Source: an uncultured Methanobrevibacter sp. (GTDB lineage: Archaea; Methanobacteriota; Methanobacteria; Methanobacteriales; Methanobacteriaceae). Taken from it: a stretch of DNA of 64,000 nucleotides. Positions 16,404 to 24,701 of the stretch are shown here, in pieces; position 1 is the first letter of the stretch, and the number at the start of each line of letters is the position of its first letter. The stretch is from assembly GCF_902764455.1 (NCBI RefSeq), contig NZ_CACWVY010000013.1, forward strand, positions 1-64,000, read 5' to 3'. The position numbers were made by a program, and so were the translations under genes. Below the pieces are notes generated by a model. That model searched no databases and was not told the origin of the DNA. It saw nothing but the letters and a program-made list of their open reading frames with translations.

Positions 16404-17393
16404 ATGTATAATATTGCAATCATTAGTGGAGACGGAATCGGTCATGAAGTAATGAATGCCTGCGAGTTTTTACTTGACAAACTCGACTTGGATTTTAGTT
16501 TTGAATATGGTGAAGCGGGTTTTGACTGTTATAATAAAAATGGAGTAACATTACCTGAAGAAACAATAAAAATAGCAAAAAAAAGTGATGCAGTATTGTT
16601 TGGAGCATCAACATCAACTCCAGGACAACCCAGCCCAATTATAAATTTAAGACAAGCATTGAATGTATATGCAAACATCAGACCAATAAAGTCATATAAA
16701 GGAGTTAACTGCATTCGAGATGACATTGACTTTGTAATAGTTAGAGAAAACACTGAAGGACTTTATTCACAAATTGAATACGGAAATTGTGAAAAAATGA
16801 TGGCTGAAAGAGTCATTACTCGAAAAGCTTCTGAGAGAATTTCAAAAGCAGCATTTAACTTATGTATCAAAAGAGGACAAAGCAAAGTCACATGCGTTCA
16901 CAAAAGCAATGTCTTAAAAAAGACCGACGGCGTTTTCAAAGAAAGCTTTTATAAGATAGCTAAGGAATATCCTCAAATTAAAACTGAGGATTATTACGTT
17001 GATGCAATGGCAATGTATTTAATCACACAACCTCAAAACTTTGATGTTATTGTTTCAACTAACCTGTTTGGAGACATCATATCTGATGAAAGTGCAGGTT
17101 TGGTAGGTGGACTTGGTCTAGCACCATCCGGAAACATAGGAGATCACAACGGATTATTTGAGCCAGTTCATGGTTCCGCACCAGATATTGCGGGAAAGAA
17201 CATTGCAAACCCATGTTCCATGATTTTATCCGCATCAATGATGCTTGATTATTTAGGAGAATGGGAAATATCCAACGACATTAAGAAAAGTGTTGAAAAG
17301 GTAATAGCCGATTGCAAAATTAGAACTCCTGACCTTGGAGGAGACGCATGTACAATGGATGTGGCAAAAGCTATTGTTAAGGAGTTAATTTAA
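16404..17393 (+). CDS. Isopropylmalate/homoisocitrate dehydrogenase family (LeuB/AksF type)
   Basis: The 329-residue NAD(P)-dependent beta-decarboxylating dehydrogenase shows GDGIGHEV at the N-terminus, VRENTEGLYSQIEYG (substrate-binding Arg region), the catalytic Tyr/Lys segment and the C-terminal EPVHGSAPDIAGK signature. Methanogens have two close paralogues: LeuB in leucine synthesis and AksF in 2-oxosuberate (coenzyme B side chain) synthesis. I cannot separate them by eye. The gene is followed without gap by an acyl-CoA ligase. Confidence 0.85.
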   Translation: MYNIAIISGDGIGHEVMNACEFLLDKLDLDFSFEYGEAGFDCYNKNGVTLPEETIKIAKKSDAVLFGASTSTPGQPSPIINLRQALNVYANIRPIKSYKGVNCIRDDIDFVIVRENTEGLYSQIEYGNCEKMMAERVITRKASERISKAAFNLCIKRGQSKVTCVHKSNVLKKTDGVFKESFYKIAKEYPQIKTEDYYVDAMAMYLITQPQNFDVIVSTNLFGDIISDESAGLVGGLGLAPSGNIGDHNGLFEPVHGSAPDIAGKNIANPCSMILSASMMLDYLGEWEISNDIKKSVEKVIADCKIRTPDLGGDACTMDVAKAIVKELI

Positions 17394-18863
17394 ATGTTAA
17401 ACATTACTACTTTTTTAGATGCAAATTCAAAAAGATTAGATAAAAATGTATTATACAACCCGACAACCGACCATAAATATAATTCAGGCGAAATATTATC
17501 AATTGTTTCAAAAATAGGGCGAGATTTAAAAGAATTAAAAATCAAAAAAGGAGATAGAGTTTTAATTTATTTAGCAAACTCTGAAGAATACCTGTTTTCA
17601 CTTTTTGCAATCTGGAGAATAGGAGCAATCGCCATTCCAACAAACAGAGTTTTTACCGCTTCCGAACTTGAATACATTGTTAGCGACTCACAAGCAAAAT
17701 TAATGATTACTGACAGTGAAGCCCAAAATATTATTGACATTGACACATACATTCCCCCAAACATTATCGAATTTAAGGATTGTGAAGTTTTAGATGCGGA
17801 ATCAACTGATTGGGACGATTTATGCCAACTCCAGTACACCTCAGGAACAACAGGTAAACCTAAAGGTGCAATGTTAACTCATGGAAATTATTTCACAGCA
17901 ATCCATAATGAATGTGATGTTTTAACTTTTAAACAGGACGATGTATTTTTAGGAATCTATCCGATGGCACATGTAGGTTTGTCCTGGGCGATTTCTGCCC
18001 TAAGAGCTGCAGCTTACTATATTATGATGGAACAGTTCAATCTTGATAAATATCTTAAACTATGTGAAAATGAAAAAGTTACAGTTTTAAGTGGAATGCC
18101 TCCAGTAATACACTCACTGACCACAATGGATGCAAGAAAACATCTAAAAACCGTGCGCGAAATAATATCCGGTGGAGGGCCGCTTCATAAAAAAATATGG
18201 AAAGATTTCCACCAGACATATCAGATACCTATCATTAACGCTTATGGCTTGTCAGAGTCCATTGTAATTGGAACCGGAACAGTTATCAGACCAGAAGATT
18301 ACTGGGAAGCAGACAGATTTGAAAGTGTAGGCCATCCTGTTTGTTTTTCAGAAGTCAAAATTGTTGATGAAAGGGATTCCTCAAAAACCCTGCCTCAATA
18401 TGAACAGGGCGAAATTGCACTTAGAGGACCAGCTATTGCAAAAGGTTATTGGGGCAATGAAGAAAAAACAAAGGCATCCTTTTTGGATGACGGATGGTTT
18501 TTAACAGGAGACGTCGGATATCTTGATGAGGATAATCGTTTATTTATTACTGACCGTAAAAAAGACATGATTGTAATGAGCGGATGGAAAATTTATCCAA
18601 CAGAAGTTGAAGAGGTCCTGATAAAATATCCTGAAGTTAAGGAAATAGCTATTTTCAGTATTAATGATTGTCACAGGGGAGAAATTCCTGTTGCAGCAGT
18701 AGTTTGGGAAAATAATGCTGATGAGGAGGGTTTGATTGAATTTGCCCGTGAAAACCTATCCAGATATAAGGTTCCAAGAAAAATATTTGCTCTCGATGAA
18801 CTTCCAAGAGTAAACGGCTGGAAATTACTTAGAAGAGAATTAAGGCAAATGTTTAAAAATTAA
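17394..18863 (+). CDS. Acyl-CoA synthetase (AMP-forming), ANL superfamily
   Basis: The 489-residue adenylating enzyme has the P-loop TSGTTGKPKGAML (about 149-161), YGLSES, the GWFLTGDVGYLD hinge motif and the C-terminal ITDRKKDMIVMSGWKIYP lysine region. Members activate a carboxylate to acyl-AMP and then acyl-CoA. The ATG follows the dehydrogenase stop immediately (AAGGAG upstream), so the genes are cotranscribed. The substrate is unknown; a short- or medium-chain or dicarboxylic acid is possible given the partner. Confidence 0.85.
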   Translation: MLNITTFLDANSKRLDKNVLYNPTTDHKYNSGEILSIVSKIGRDLKELKIKKGDRVLIYLANSEEYLFSLFAIWRIGAIAIPTNRVFTASELEYIVSDSQAKLMITDSEAQNIIDIDTYIPPNIIEFKDCEVLDAESTDWDDLCQLQYTSGTTGKPKGAMLTHGNYFTAIHNECDVLTFKQDDVFLGIYPMAHVGLSWAISALRAAAYYIMMEQFNLDKYLKLCENEKVTVLSGMPPVIHSLTTMDARKHLKTVREIISGGGPLHKKIWKDFHQTYQIPIINAYGLSESIVIGTGTVIRPEDYWEADRFESVGHPVCFSEVKIVDERDSSKTLPQYEQGEIALRGPAIAKGYWGNEEKTKASFLDDGWFLTGDVGYLDEDNRLFITDRKKDMIVMSGWKIYPTEVEEVLIKYPEVKEIAIFSINDCHRGEIPVAAVVWENNADEEGLIEFARENLSRYKVPRKIFALDELPRVNGWKLLRRELRQMFKN

Positions 18864-18947
18864 AAAAAAGTTTTAAAATAATATGATAAAATCAAATGAT
18901 TCTATGCATTATATTTTAAAAGTTCTAAAAAAGATTAATGTATATTC

Positions 18948-19811
18948 TTATTTGCAAATCATAGTTCCGATGCCTTCAGTTGTGAAGATTTCTAAAAGTA
19001 AAGAGTGCTTTTTACGTCCGTCAATAATATGGCATGATTCAACACCATTTTCAATAGCACCAACACAGGTTTCTATTTTTGGAATCATTCCTCCAGTGAT
19101 AATTCCTTCTTCAATTAACTTTGGAACTTCATCAACATGGATTTCTTGAATTAATGAAGACGGATCGCTAGGGTCTCTTAAAACACCCGGAACATCAGTT
19201 AAAATAATGAATTTTTCAGCGCCAATTGCAGATGCAATTTCACCTGCTGCAGTATCAGCATTTAAGTTTAAACTTGTTCCGTCTTTTGCAATACCAACTG
19301 GAGATATTACTGGAATATACTCATTTTCTATAAACATTTCAAGTAAATCAGTATTTATACAGTCAACTTCTCCGACAAGACCCAAATCAACAAGTTCCTC
19401 ATCTATTTTACTTGCCTCTTTTTTATGTGCAAAAATTAAACTTGAGTCTTTACCTGATACACTAATAGCATCGCCATCATGTTTAATGAGTTCTGATACG
19501 ATTTCAGTTGAAATTTTACCAACTAAAACCATTTCAATAATTTCCATAGTCTCTTCATCAGTAACTCTTAAACCTTTAATGAATTTTGATTCTTTACCAA
19601 GTTTTTCCATTGATCTGGAGATTTCCGGACCACCACCATGCACAATGAGAGGTTTCATTCCAACATATTTTAATAAAACTGTATCACGAGCTGTTGATGA
19701 TTTTGCTTCATCATCCACCATCGCATGTCCACCATACTTAATTAATATTTTTTTATCATGAAACTTTTTAATATAAGGTAAAGCTTCAATCAATACATCT
19801 ATATCTTTCAT
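18948..19811 (-). CDS. argB: Acetylglutamate kinase
   Basis: The 287-residue amino acid kinase catalyses the second step of ornithine/arginine synthesis. It shows KYGGHAM (phosphate-binding Lys), VHGGGPEIS, and [13 protein letters not shown], all diagnostic for ArgB. The ATG has an AGTGAT site upstream. It stands alone, convergent with the acyl-CoA ligase. The pathway partner argJ lies 10 kb away at 29352-30575. Confidence 0.95.
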   Translation of the reverse strand: MKDIDVLIEALPYIKKFHDKKILIKYGGHAMVDDEAKSSTARDTVLLKYVGMKPLIVHGGGPEISRSMEKLGKESKFIKGLRVTDEETMEIIEMVLVGKISTEIVSELIKHDGDAISVSGKDSSLIFAHKKEASKIDEELVDLGLVGEVDCINTDLLEMFIENEYIPVISPVGIAKDGTSLNLNADTAAGEIASAIGAEKFIILTDVPGVLRDPSDPSSLIQEIHVDEVPKLIEEGIITGGMIPKIETCVGAIENGVESCHIIDGRKKHSLLLEIFTTEGIGTMICK

Positions 19812-19880
19812 CGAATCACTACTTTTAATATTACATTTAATTATTAATAAGTGTTAAAGTTAAAAATTAATTATCGCACT

Positions 19881-19890
19881 ATTTATATAT
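19881..19890 (+). promoter_or_regulatory. TATA box of the Fe-S protein gene (leaderless mRNA)
   Basis: ATTTATATAT is centred about 26 nt upstream of the ATG at 19912, and no ribosome site lies between. The transcript should therefore start at or next to the start codon. Confidence 0.5.
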
Positions 19891-19911
19891 TTCTAAAATA
19901 TAACCATTATC

Positions 19912-20586
19912 ATGTCTGAAATGAATGAACTTAAAGAATACCTGTTGGATTTGGGTGCAAGCAAAGTTGGTTTTGCAGACGTTAACGGCCTTGCAAGTGA
20001 ATTTATTGATTATCCCAATGGAATAAGTCTTGTTTTAAAAATTCCCAAAGAAACTATACATTTAGTAAAAGAAGAGGAATATGAAGAGTACTGGAAAGCT
20101 TTTCATAGAGAAATTGGAAAATTGACTAAAATATCCCGCAAAGGGGAACGATACATAAAAAATCTTGGATATAATGCATTTGCACTGACAATGAAACGAA
20201 ATGAATGCGATATGGAAAAACTGTTAAGCATTCTTCCATATAAAACAATAGCTACCAAATCAGGGCTTGGATGGATTGGGCGGTCAGCATTATTTGTAAC
20301 ACCAGAATATGGGTCTGCCGTTGCACTTGGAGGTATCCTTACTGATATGCCATTAGATTTTGGAAAACCTGTTACAGATTCCCAATGTGAAGACTGTACA
20401 AACTGTCAGGAGGCGTGTCCCGTTGATGCAATTAATCCCCAAAAATGGAATGACAGACTAAATCGTGAAGACATTATTGACATTCAGACATGCGGAGAAT
20501 ACATTATAGACCAGTACAAAAACGGTTTGGGCTGTACAAAATGCATGAGTGAATGCAGACTCACCCAGGATTATCTGAATCGTTGA
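19912..20586 (+). CDS. QueG-like double-cluster 4Fe-4S protein
   Basis: The 224-residue protein resembles the epoxyqueuosine reductase (QueG) family: a central region with KSGLGWIGRSALFVTPEYGS, then a C-terminal pair of cysteine motifs, CEDCTNCQEACPVDAI and CTKCMSECRL, for two [4Fe-4S] clusters. It is shorter than bacterial QueG and lacks the HEAT-like tail. Archaea make archaeosine, not queuosine, so true QueG activity is unlikely; it may be a cobalamin-linked reductase of other substrates. The mRNA looks leaderless. Confidence 0.7.
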   Translation: MSEMNELKEYLLDLGASKVGFADVNGLASEFIDYPNGISLVLKIPKETIHLVKEEEYEEYWKAFHREIGKLTKISRKGERYIKNLGYNAFALTMKRNECDMEKLLSILPYKTIATKSGLGWIGRSALFVTPEYGSAVALGGILTDMPLDFGKPVTDSQCEDCTNCQEACPVDAINPQKWNDRLNREDIIDIQTCGEYIIDQYKNGLGCTKCMSECRLTQDYLNR

Positions 20587-20636
20587 AAATTTACAATCAA
20601 TAATTTAAAAAAAGTAAAAAAGGAGTTGAAAAACCC

Positions 20637-20885
20637 CTATAATCCGCATTTGAATTTGAATCTGTATTCTTGGTTAACAATTTCCATTCCGATGAATGAA
20701 CCTTTTAATATGTCTGCAACTTTTTGCAAGTCTTCAGCAGTTATAGCTTTACCGTTTGCCAATGGTGAGAAAAAGGTAATCTCATCATCAGTTATTAGGT
20801 AGTTTAAAAGTTTGGTGTTTTCTTTTTGGTATTTTTCGACAATTGCTAAGATTTCTTCTTCAACATTTTTATCCAATTTTGCCAT
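20637..20885 (-). CDS. Hypothetical small protein next to the omega-RNA element
   Basis: I do not recognise this 82-residue soluble protein. It has an N-terminal helix (about 5-22), an acidic middle, and a beta-rich end (GMEIVNQEYRFKFKCGL). An AAGGTGAT ribosome site supports the ATG. The IS605-type right end lies only ~16 nt upstream of the start codon, so the ribosome site and start would form the guide segment of the element's omega RNA, and a transcript from the element would run into this gene. Confidence 0.55.
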   Translation of the reverse strand: MAKLDKNVEEEILAIVEKYQKENTKLLNYLITDDEITFFSPLANGKAITAEDLQKVADILKGSFIGMEIVNQEYRFKFKCGL

Positions 20886-20900
20886 AATATCACCTTTAAT

Positions 20901-21020
20901 CTTGAACTACCTCAACTTGTAGAAGTTGAGGATTCTTACTTCACGGGCTGTATACTCTAATGAGTATAGAATTACCGTGCTATCCCCCTCGTTGCGAAGG
21001 TTCAGGCAATTTTATACGTG
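20901..21020 (-). ncRNA. Omega-RNA-like (reRNA) scaffold of an orphan TnpB element
   Basis: On the minus strand the right end folds as a TnpB guide scaffold: GCACGG pairs with CCGTG (around 20941-20980) and encloses a TATACTC/GAGTATA hairpin, then AAGTAAGAAT leads to the terminal CCTCAACTT/AAGTTGAGG hairpin and a TAGTTCAAG tail. The guide would be the flanking ~16-20 nt (20900 down to about 20882), which covers the ribosome site and start codon of the 82-residue gene. No tnpB is in the window, so a nuclease would have to act in trans. Expression is unproven. Confidence 0.7.
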
Positions 21021-21205
21021 TTAATGTTTACTTTTTTATCGTTGAAAAAAAATTTTTATTAACCCTTTGTCATTGCCATTTATTAGTTTTATATTAAGAC
21101 TATTTAAATTCATCAGAGAGCATTTGATAACTAATCTCCATTTGTGCAATTCATCCATGACTTATAGAAGTCATGGTATTCTCGCATTATTTAGATAATT
21201 AAATT
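20901..21205 (-). mobile_element. IS200/IS605-type remnant (MITE-like), no transposase or TnpB gene
   Basis: Each end carries a 22-nt hairpin: left-end hairpin at 21155-21176 and right-end hairpin at 20910-20931, both with 9-bp perfect arms and the same GTAGA/ATAGA-type loop. The ends are not inverted repeats of each other, as expected for the IS200/IS605 family. The right end has the typical TnpB omega-RNA layout ending in GGTAGTTCAAG. TTTAA tetranucleotide-type candidates for the target/TAM side lie at 21199-21203 and 21215-21219 (minus strand). The interior is only ~130 nt of A/T-rich DNA with no ORF longer than about 15 codons. The outer boundary on the left-end side is uncertain by ~20 nt. 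Confidence 0.75.
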
Positions 21206-21392
21206 ATATCCTATTTAAAGTTTTACTTACCATTTGGAAACCAGTCAATATGAGATTAGATGAAAGTGAAAATTATCATTCAAAAAAAAAATAGTCGTTT
21301 AAATTATTAAATTAACATGAAATAACTGATGAGAAAACAATTAGACTAATAAATAACAGACAATAAAATAAAGGAAAGAGTATCCTAAAAAT
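21206..21392. other. Gene-free A/T-rich spacer
   Basis: This spacer lies between the IS605 remnant and the DUF998 gene. I see no ORF, RNA gene or clear repeat in it. A short A-rich run near 21283 and AT-rich sequence toward 21390 may include the terminator of the DUF998 gene. Confidence 0.4.
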
Positions 21393-21980
21393 TTAGGATT
21401 TTATCAAATATACTCCACTGATAAAAGACCAGATTATTAATGTATAAACAGAAAGTCTTTCAAAAACAGGCATATAACTACTTTTGATATTGAAAAACAT
21501 TACCCAAAAAACAATTATCCCTAAAAGACCTAATGTTAATGTTGCTTTCTGATATATATGGAAATCTTCCATTGATTTTGAAATGAAAACAAGCAACAAG
21601 TTACCGCCAAGGATTGCCATTATGGCACCCAATGTATGGTATCCCGAAGTTAAAGGATTGCCTCCATGAATCATTCCAACAATAACAACACCCAATCCAG
21701 TAACAATAGTTAAAATATAAATTATAAGCTTATTTTTAATTAAATAATCTTTAAATTTATAAAAAACACTGAAAATAACGGCCAAACCAATTAAAATAAA
21801 AGCTGAATTCATTAACCAAAATAAAGGAGAGTTCCCATTTGGAATTCCAAGTTCTGAAATCGTATGAAAAACATAAGTATTAAAAATGGAATCATTGAAA
21901 AAAGTTGCAGAGATGACTTCAGCTACAATATAGTATAAACTACCAACTATAAAGACAAATCCAGCAACTCTAGATTTCAT
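21393..21980 (-). CDS. DUF998 family membrane protein
   Basis: The 195-residue protein has six predicted membrane helices. The N-terminal pattern (AGFVFIVGSLYYIVAEVISA followed by HTISELGIPNGNSP) is typical of DUF998, a widespread family of unknown function. The ATG follows the SAP gene stop closely (2 nt gap), with only a weak ribosome site, so it is probably translated from the same mRNA. Confidence 0.75.
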   Translation of the reverse strand: MKSRVAGFVFIVGSLYYIVAEVISATFFNDSIFNTYVFHTISELGIPNGNSPLFWLMNSAFILIGLAVIFSVFYKFKDYLIKNKLIIYILTIVTGLGVVIVGMIHGGNPLTSGYHTLGAIMAILGGNLLLVFISKSMEDFHIYQKATLTLGLLGIIVFWVMFFNIKSSYMPVFERLSVYTLIIWSFISGVYLIKS

Positions 21981-21982
21981 TT

Positions 21983-22918
21983 TTAAATACCGAATTTTTT
22001 ATTGAAGTATTTTTCTTTTAAATCAAAGTTAAGCTCTTCAATATCAGCACCGGCAAGTGCTTTTTTTAGAATCTTAAAACAAGACTTTTTAGGCACAGTA
22101 ATATTGTGAATATTAGACAAATTCCAAATTCTATCAAATCTTTTCTTTAAGTTGCCCATGTCCAATGCTTCCACAACCCTTCTTAAATTGAGGATATTTG
22201 CTTCATTTATAACATCATATGTAGCATAAGTTTGCGCATCTAAAGAAATAGGGTTTAAACCTATTATATATCTTTGCAAATCATAATCCATGAATGAATT
22301 ATAATCTCCATCATATGCATAAACATGTGCTTTTGCTGATAATGCATCTAAAAACACTAAAAAATGATTGGCAACTAATGATCTGGACAGAAATTCATCA
22401 CAAAAGTTTAATGCAGTTTCAATTTTATCTACATTTGATGATTCGACATATGTTTCATAATCTTCAAATCTAAATGCAACAAGTGCAAAGTTGTATAAAT
22501 CTATCCAATCATTTTCTTTTAGGAAATCCTTTGCCTTATCAGTTAATTCTAGATTATCATAAGAATTTTCTTTATTAACAGCCACATTTAAATTACTTGC
22601 ATCTTTTGCTTCTTTCAGTAAAGGTAATACTCTCTCTACTAATTCACTTTTTTTACCTGAAACTTTTAAACCGTTTTCCCTTAAGATATCTTTAAGCTCG
22701 GAAACTATATATTTTTTAGATATTGTCTCAGCAGTTATTTCCACATTAGCTGAAACCTGAACATCACCTTCAAGATACCCTTCATCAACTAAATATTGAA
22801 TACATTCCTCTGCTGAAGAAAAAGTTCCAAATTGATCCTTTTTTAAAACATCTTCTATTTCATTTCCATCGTTTAAAAAATTTAAAATATTATATACTTC
22901 TAATTTTTGTTCACTCAC
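21983..22918 (-). CDS. SAP-domain protein
   Basis: The 311-residue soluble protein has a SAP motif at about 70-104 (KYIVSELKDILRENGLKVSG followed by KKSELVERVLPLL), a helix-extended-helix unit that usually binds DNA. The first ~60 residues are an acidic helical region, and the C-terminal ~200 residues are helical with no known motif. The start is GTG with AAGGGTG upstream; no ATG lies nearby in frame. It is coupled to the DUF998 gene. The role is unknown, possibly nucleoid- or repair-related. Confidence 0.65.
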   Translation of the reverse strand: MSEQKLEVYNILNFLNDGNEIEDVLKKDQFGTFSSAEECIQYLVDEGYLEGDVQVSANVEITAETISKKYIVSELKDILRENGLKVSGKKSELVERVLPLLKEAKDASNLNVAVNKENSYDNLELTDKAKDFLKENDWIDLYNFALVAFRFEDYETYVESSNVDKIETALNFCDEFLSRSLVANHFLVFLDALSAKAHVYAYDGDYNSFMDYDLQRYIIGLNPISLDAQTYATYDVINEANILNLRRVVEALDMGNLKKRFDRIWNLSNIHNITVPKKSCFKILKKALAGADIEELNFDLKEKYFNKKFGI

Positions 22919-23133
22919 TTAAACACCCTTTATACTTCTCGACAATACATAGAAATTGCCGAATATTATATTAAACTTTCAATTAAGAAAGCATATAAAT
23001 CTGAAATAAATAAATAGTCATTTATTTTGTAACTATTATCCTAATATATCTTTTTTAATTATTTTAAATATTTTGCATTTCCGCAACTTTTTATCACTAT
23101 GATTAAAATAATTTAACAATTTCAAAAAAAAAA

Positions 23134-23391
23134 TTATGGATTGCATGCCTCATCAGCCGCACCCATAACTACACTAATTTCATCTGACAGATTAATTTCA
23201 GAAATATTTTTTGGAGAGTCTAATTTAGCAGTATAATAAGCTTGAGCATAATTCATTGTTACAAAAATAACATCCTTAAAATCTATAATAAAAGTTTCCT
23301 CTGGAATTTTATTTAGAATATCAATTAGTTCCACTGCATCATCACTAGATTCTAAATGTGTACTAAATTCAGCACCAACATTAATAATCAT
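23134..23391 (-). CDS. Small STAS-like protein (DUF4325 type)
   Basis: The 85-residue protein has the pattern FIIDFKDVIFVTMNYAQAYYTAKL, which resembles the STAS-like DUF4325 core (a strand, then Asp-F-x-x-V, then a helix). A good AGGTG site precedes the ATG. It stands alone between A/T-rich spacers. It may be an anti-sigma-antagonist-like switch or a toxin/defence accessory; both are guesses. Confidence 0.5.
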   Translation of the reverse strand: MIINVGAEFSTHLESSDDAVELIDILNKIPEETFIIDFKDVIFVTMNYAQAYYTAKLDSPKNISEINLSDEISVVMGAADEACNP

Positions 23392-23439
23392 TTTTCAACA
23401 CCTACATTAATATTTAAAATTAATTACTAAAATAATTAT

Positions 23440-23604
23440 ATGAAAACTTGCCCGAAATGTGAGAGGGAATTGAAAAAAGTATTCCATGATACAACTGAAG
23501 AATTAGCAATTGAATCTTTAAATGGCGAAATAATACTTGGAAACTGCTGCAGTAGCGAATACAATTATTACTGCGAATACTGTGATGAGTTCTTTAAAGT
23601 CTAA
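23440..23604 (+). CDS. Small zinc-ribbon protein (54 residues)
   Basis: This short ORF begins MKTCPKCERELKK and has a CPKC pair near the N-terminus, adjacent Cys-Cys at about 36-37 and a CEYC pair near the C-terminus, giving enough ligands for a zinc ribbon. No ribosome site is evident. The Cys spacing makes chance unlikely. Function is unknown; it is divergent from the STAS-like gene. Confidence 0.6.
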   Translation: MKTCPKCERELKKVFHDTTEELAIESLNGEIILGNCCSSEYNYYCEYCDEFFKV

Positions 23605-23659
23605 ATACTATCAAAAAAAGAGGATTTTGGAAATTTGTTTACAAAATTCAATCTAATAG

Positions 23660-23986
23660 TTATAATCCCAAAACATCTTTATCGGGGTCCGCATTTTTGA
23701 AGAGATTAATTTTAACATCACTTTTCCAAGTGAATTTCAAGAGTCCCGCATGAATTGTTTTTAAATCATCCTCTGAAAAACCGTCCAAATAGTAAATTTT
23801 ACCAGTTTTACCTACATTCATCAAAAATCGTATCATATGCCGATATACCATTATTGAAAAAGGTTTGTATACTACAATATCGTCAGTAATATATTCAACC
23901 AGCTGATCGATTTCAAAAACATCCGGAGTGATAATCTCAACATTGCAATTTGGAAATTTTTCACAGATAATTCTTTCATAATCCAC
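23660..23986 (-). CDS. Hypothetical protein (108 residues)
   Basis: I do not recognise this small soluble protein. Predicted alternating strands and helices (VEIITPDVFEIDQL, DIVVYKPFSIMVYRHMIRFL, KIYYLDGFSEDDL) suggest an alpha/beta fold, perhaps STAS- or Rossmann-like. The start is GTG with an AGGTGAT site a few nt upstream. It sits in a cluster of small lineage-specific genes. Confidence 0.5.
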   Translation of the reverse strand: MDYERIICEKFPNCNVEIITPDVFEIDQLVEYITDDIVVYKPFSIMVYRHMIRFLMNVGKTGKIYYLDGFSEDDLKTIHAGLLKFTWKSDVKINLFKNADPDKDVLGL

Positions 23987-24176
23987 ACTATCACCTATGA
24001 ATATATTCTTCCTTGAAATATTTAAAACATAGTCAGTTTGAAAAAATCCAATATTAAATAAAAATTGTTTCTAGCATCCAAAATTGATTTAACCTTATTA
24101 AATTGCTTTAAATTAATACTAACTAATTTATAAACTTTAAAAATAAATATAACAAATACTAATTAAAGGTTATACT

Positions 24177-24701
24177 ATGAATAAAAAAGATTTTGAAATA
24201 AGAACAGAAATAATAAAAGAAACATTTAATGATACTAGACATATTATATGCCACATCCCCATAGATGAACTCGAATTAGACGAAAATATTCGTCAAGAGG
24301 GTGATTTCTTTTTAACCGAAGATGGAGGAATTGTTGATTTGGAATTCCAATTAACTGATTTTAGAGAAGAAGAACTTGCAAAATATGTTGAACTTGCCGA
24401 AGATTTATATGAAAAACATGGACAAAAAGTTTCAATATACATAATTTGCCCAAATGAAATAAATGTTTATGTAAATGAATTTGAAATCCCGTCTGATGCT
24501 GATTTCACCATACGTTTAGCTCGTGTACATCAAGACATGTGTAAAACTATTCTGGACGGCATTAAAGAGAAAATAAAAAAAGAAAAAATCACCGAAGAGG
24601 ATTTATATGTTCTTTCAAGACTTCATAAAATATGTAAAAAAGAAGAAAAACATTATTATATGTTGGAATACCTCAAAATAGCTAATCGTACGAGATTGTA
24701 A
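24177..24701 (+). CDS. Rpn/PD-(D/E)XK-like protein, putative
   Basis: The 174-residue protein contains FFLTEDGGIVDLEFQLTD near residues 42-60, where D-x-E-F-Q resembles the D/E-x-Q active-site strand of Rpn-family (recombination-promoting nuclease) PD-(D/E)XK proteins. A following strand YIICPNE and a helical C-terminus fit the fold. The N-terminal part is shorter than in typical Rpn proteins. AAAGGTTAT precedes the ATG. It is convergent with the TarJ-like gene, with stop codons nearly touching. Activity is not established. Confidence 0.45.
   Translation: MNKKDFEIRTEIIKETFNDTRHIICHIPIDELELDENIRQEGDFFLTEDGGIVDLEFQLTDFREEELAKYVELAEDLYEKHGQKVSIYIICPNEINVYVNEFEIPSDADFTIRLARVHQDMCKTILDGIKEKIKKEKITEEDLYVLSRLHKICKKEEKHYYMLEYLKIANRTRL

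Noticed and set aside
21021-21150. Degraded tnpA or tnpB gene inside the IS605 remnant
   Set aside because: The ~130-nt interior has only an ORF of about 14 codons, with no recognisable TnpA or TnpB motif.
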